Shown piece by piece: positions 4,878-5,472 of a DNA stretch of 5,472 nucleotides. The position numbers and the translations under genes were made by a program. The first letter of the stretch is position 1, and the number at the start of each line of letters is the position of its first letter. Below the pieces are notes generated by a model that had not been told where the DNA came from, did not search any database, and worked only from the letters and a program-made list of their open reading frames with translations. Source of the DNA: an uncultured Eubacteriales bacterium (lineage in GTDB: Bacteria > Bacillota > Clostridia > Oscillospirales > UBA644); the NCBI GenBank assembly GCA_934486965.1, contig CAKSQP010000099.1:1-5472 (forward strand), written 5' to 3'.

Positions 4878-5472
4878 ATGAAGATAATTCATACTGCCGA
4901 CATTCATCTCGGCTCAAAAATGGACTCGTTGCACCCGAAAAGCCTTGCCGACGAGAGAAAAAATGAAATCAGGAACACATTCTTAAAAATGACGGAATAC
5001 GCAAAGGAAAACGGCGTTTCCGCAATCATTATCGCGGGAGATCTTTTCGATTCGGACAGACCTTTCAAAAAAGACAAAGACTTTTTCTGCGGCGTCGTTG
5101 AAGATAATCCCGATATAGATTTTCTGTATCTCCGCGGAAACCACGACATAAACTCTTTCGGCGGGGAAACTCCGAAAAATCTGAAGACATTTTCCGACGG
5201 TTGGACGACTTATTCCTACGGGAATGTGAATATAACGGGAGCGGAGATAACGCAGAGTAACATCGTTTCTCTTTACGCCGCCCTTTCTCTGCCGTCGGAC
5301 GGTATAAATATCGTGACTTTGCACGGACAGGTCGGGGACGGACCCTCCGATATAAACCTGAGACGTCTCCGTGAAAAAAATATAGATTATCTGGCGCTCG
5401 GACACGTCCACAAACCTCAGGCGGGAAAACTCGACGGGCGCGGCTTTTACGCCTATTGCGGCTGTCTTGAGG
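4878..5472 (+). CDS. SbcD/YhaO-like metallophosphoesterase DNA nuclease (N-terminal part, runs off window)
   Basis: The open frame continues past the right edge and shows 198 residues. Calcineurin-like phosphoesterase motifs appear in order: TADIHLGS (Asp8, His10), AGDLFDSDRP (Asp55), RGNHD (88-90), TLHGQ (His149) and GHVHKP (His176, His178), then YCGCLE. These are the metal-binding and catalytic residues of the SbcD/Mre11 family of DNA repair exonucleases. The partner is normally an SbcC/Rad50-like ATPase, often encoded next door, which would lie beyond the window. The short spacing between motifs and the 'YCGCLE' ending resemble the Firmicutes YhaO-type rather than E. coli SbcD. The start is supported by GAGG (4868-4871) six bases before the ATG. 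It begins 28 bases after the structured RNA, with no obvious promoter of its own between, so it may be read through from the RNA promoter. Confidence 0.88.
   Translation, partial: MKIIHTADIHLGSKMDSLHPKSLADERKNEIRNTFLKMTEYAKENGVSAIIIAGDLFDSDRPFKKDKDFFCGVVEDNPDIDFLYLRGNHDINSFGGETPKNLKTFSDGWTTYSYGNVNITGAEITQSNIVSLYAALSLPSDGINIVTLHGQVGDGPSDINLRRLREKNIDYLALGHVHKPQAGKLDGRGFYAYCGCLE

Noticed and set aside
4605..4917. Two minus-strand open frames of 100 and 78 codons covering the RNA
   Set aside because: No convincing start signals or family motifs, and they overlap each other in different frames. The strong + strand promoter and helix explain the region better.
4712..4966. 84-codon + strand open frame across the RNA and into the nuclease gene
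   Set aside because: It has no ribosome-binding site, a highly basic low-complexity product, and overlaps the well-supported nuclease start in another frame.

Overview
This window looks like part of a chromosome from a Gram-positive, Clostridia-like bacterium, probably uncultured. The support is strong purine-rich Shine-Dalgarno sites (AAAGGAGG-type), consensus sigma-A-type promoters with extended -10 boxes, hairpin terminators, an InlB-repeat surface protein and a Firmicutes-style SbcD-like nuclease. All supported genes lie on the + strand. Family calls come from reading motifs; no search was run.

Layout. (1) Bases 1-1065: the C-terminal end of an MscS-type mechanosensitive channel overlaps by 4 bases (ATGA) a single-pass membrane-anchored protein with two InlB B-repeat-like modules. 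A good hairpin terminator closes this unit. (2) Bases 1140-3098: a two-gene phosphonate unit. It contains phosphonoacetaldehyde hydrolase (phnX) and, 10 bases later, an iron-family alcohol dehydrogenase resembling phosphonoacetaldehyde reductases. Upstream is a 23-bp-period direct repeat around a perfect palindrome, a candidate operator. (3) Bases 3101-3203: a compact nested inverted-repeat element whose right edge abuts a near-consensus promoter. (4) Bases 3228-4508: a metal-dependent amidohydrolase (imidazolonepropionase/prolidase-like) with its own promoter and terminator. (5) Bases 4542-4850: a strong extended -10 promoter followed by a ~275-nt non-coding region. Its two ends form a 26-position helix with one mismatch, so it is very probably a structured RNA gene. 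(6) Bases 4878-5472: the N-terminal half of an SbcD/YhaO-like metallophosphoesterase nuclease, running off the window.

How it fits together. PhnX cleaves phosphonoacetaldehyde to acetaldehyde and phosphate. The neighbouring dehydrogenase should interconvert phosphonoacetaldehyde and 2-hydroxyethylphosphonate. Together they could degrade 2-hydroxyethylphosphonate without the usual 2-aminoethylphosphonate transaminase (PhnW), which is not in the window. The most interesting unexplained object is the structured RNA at 4576-4850. Its ends and the strand next to the closing helix loosely recall 6S RNA, but it is long for that family and I cannot assign it.
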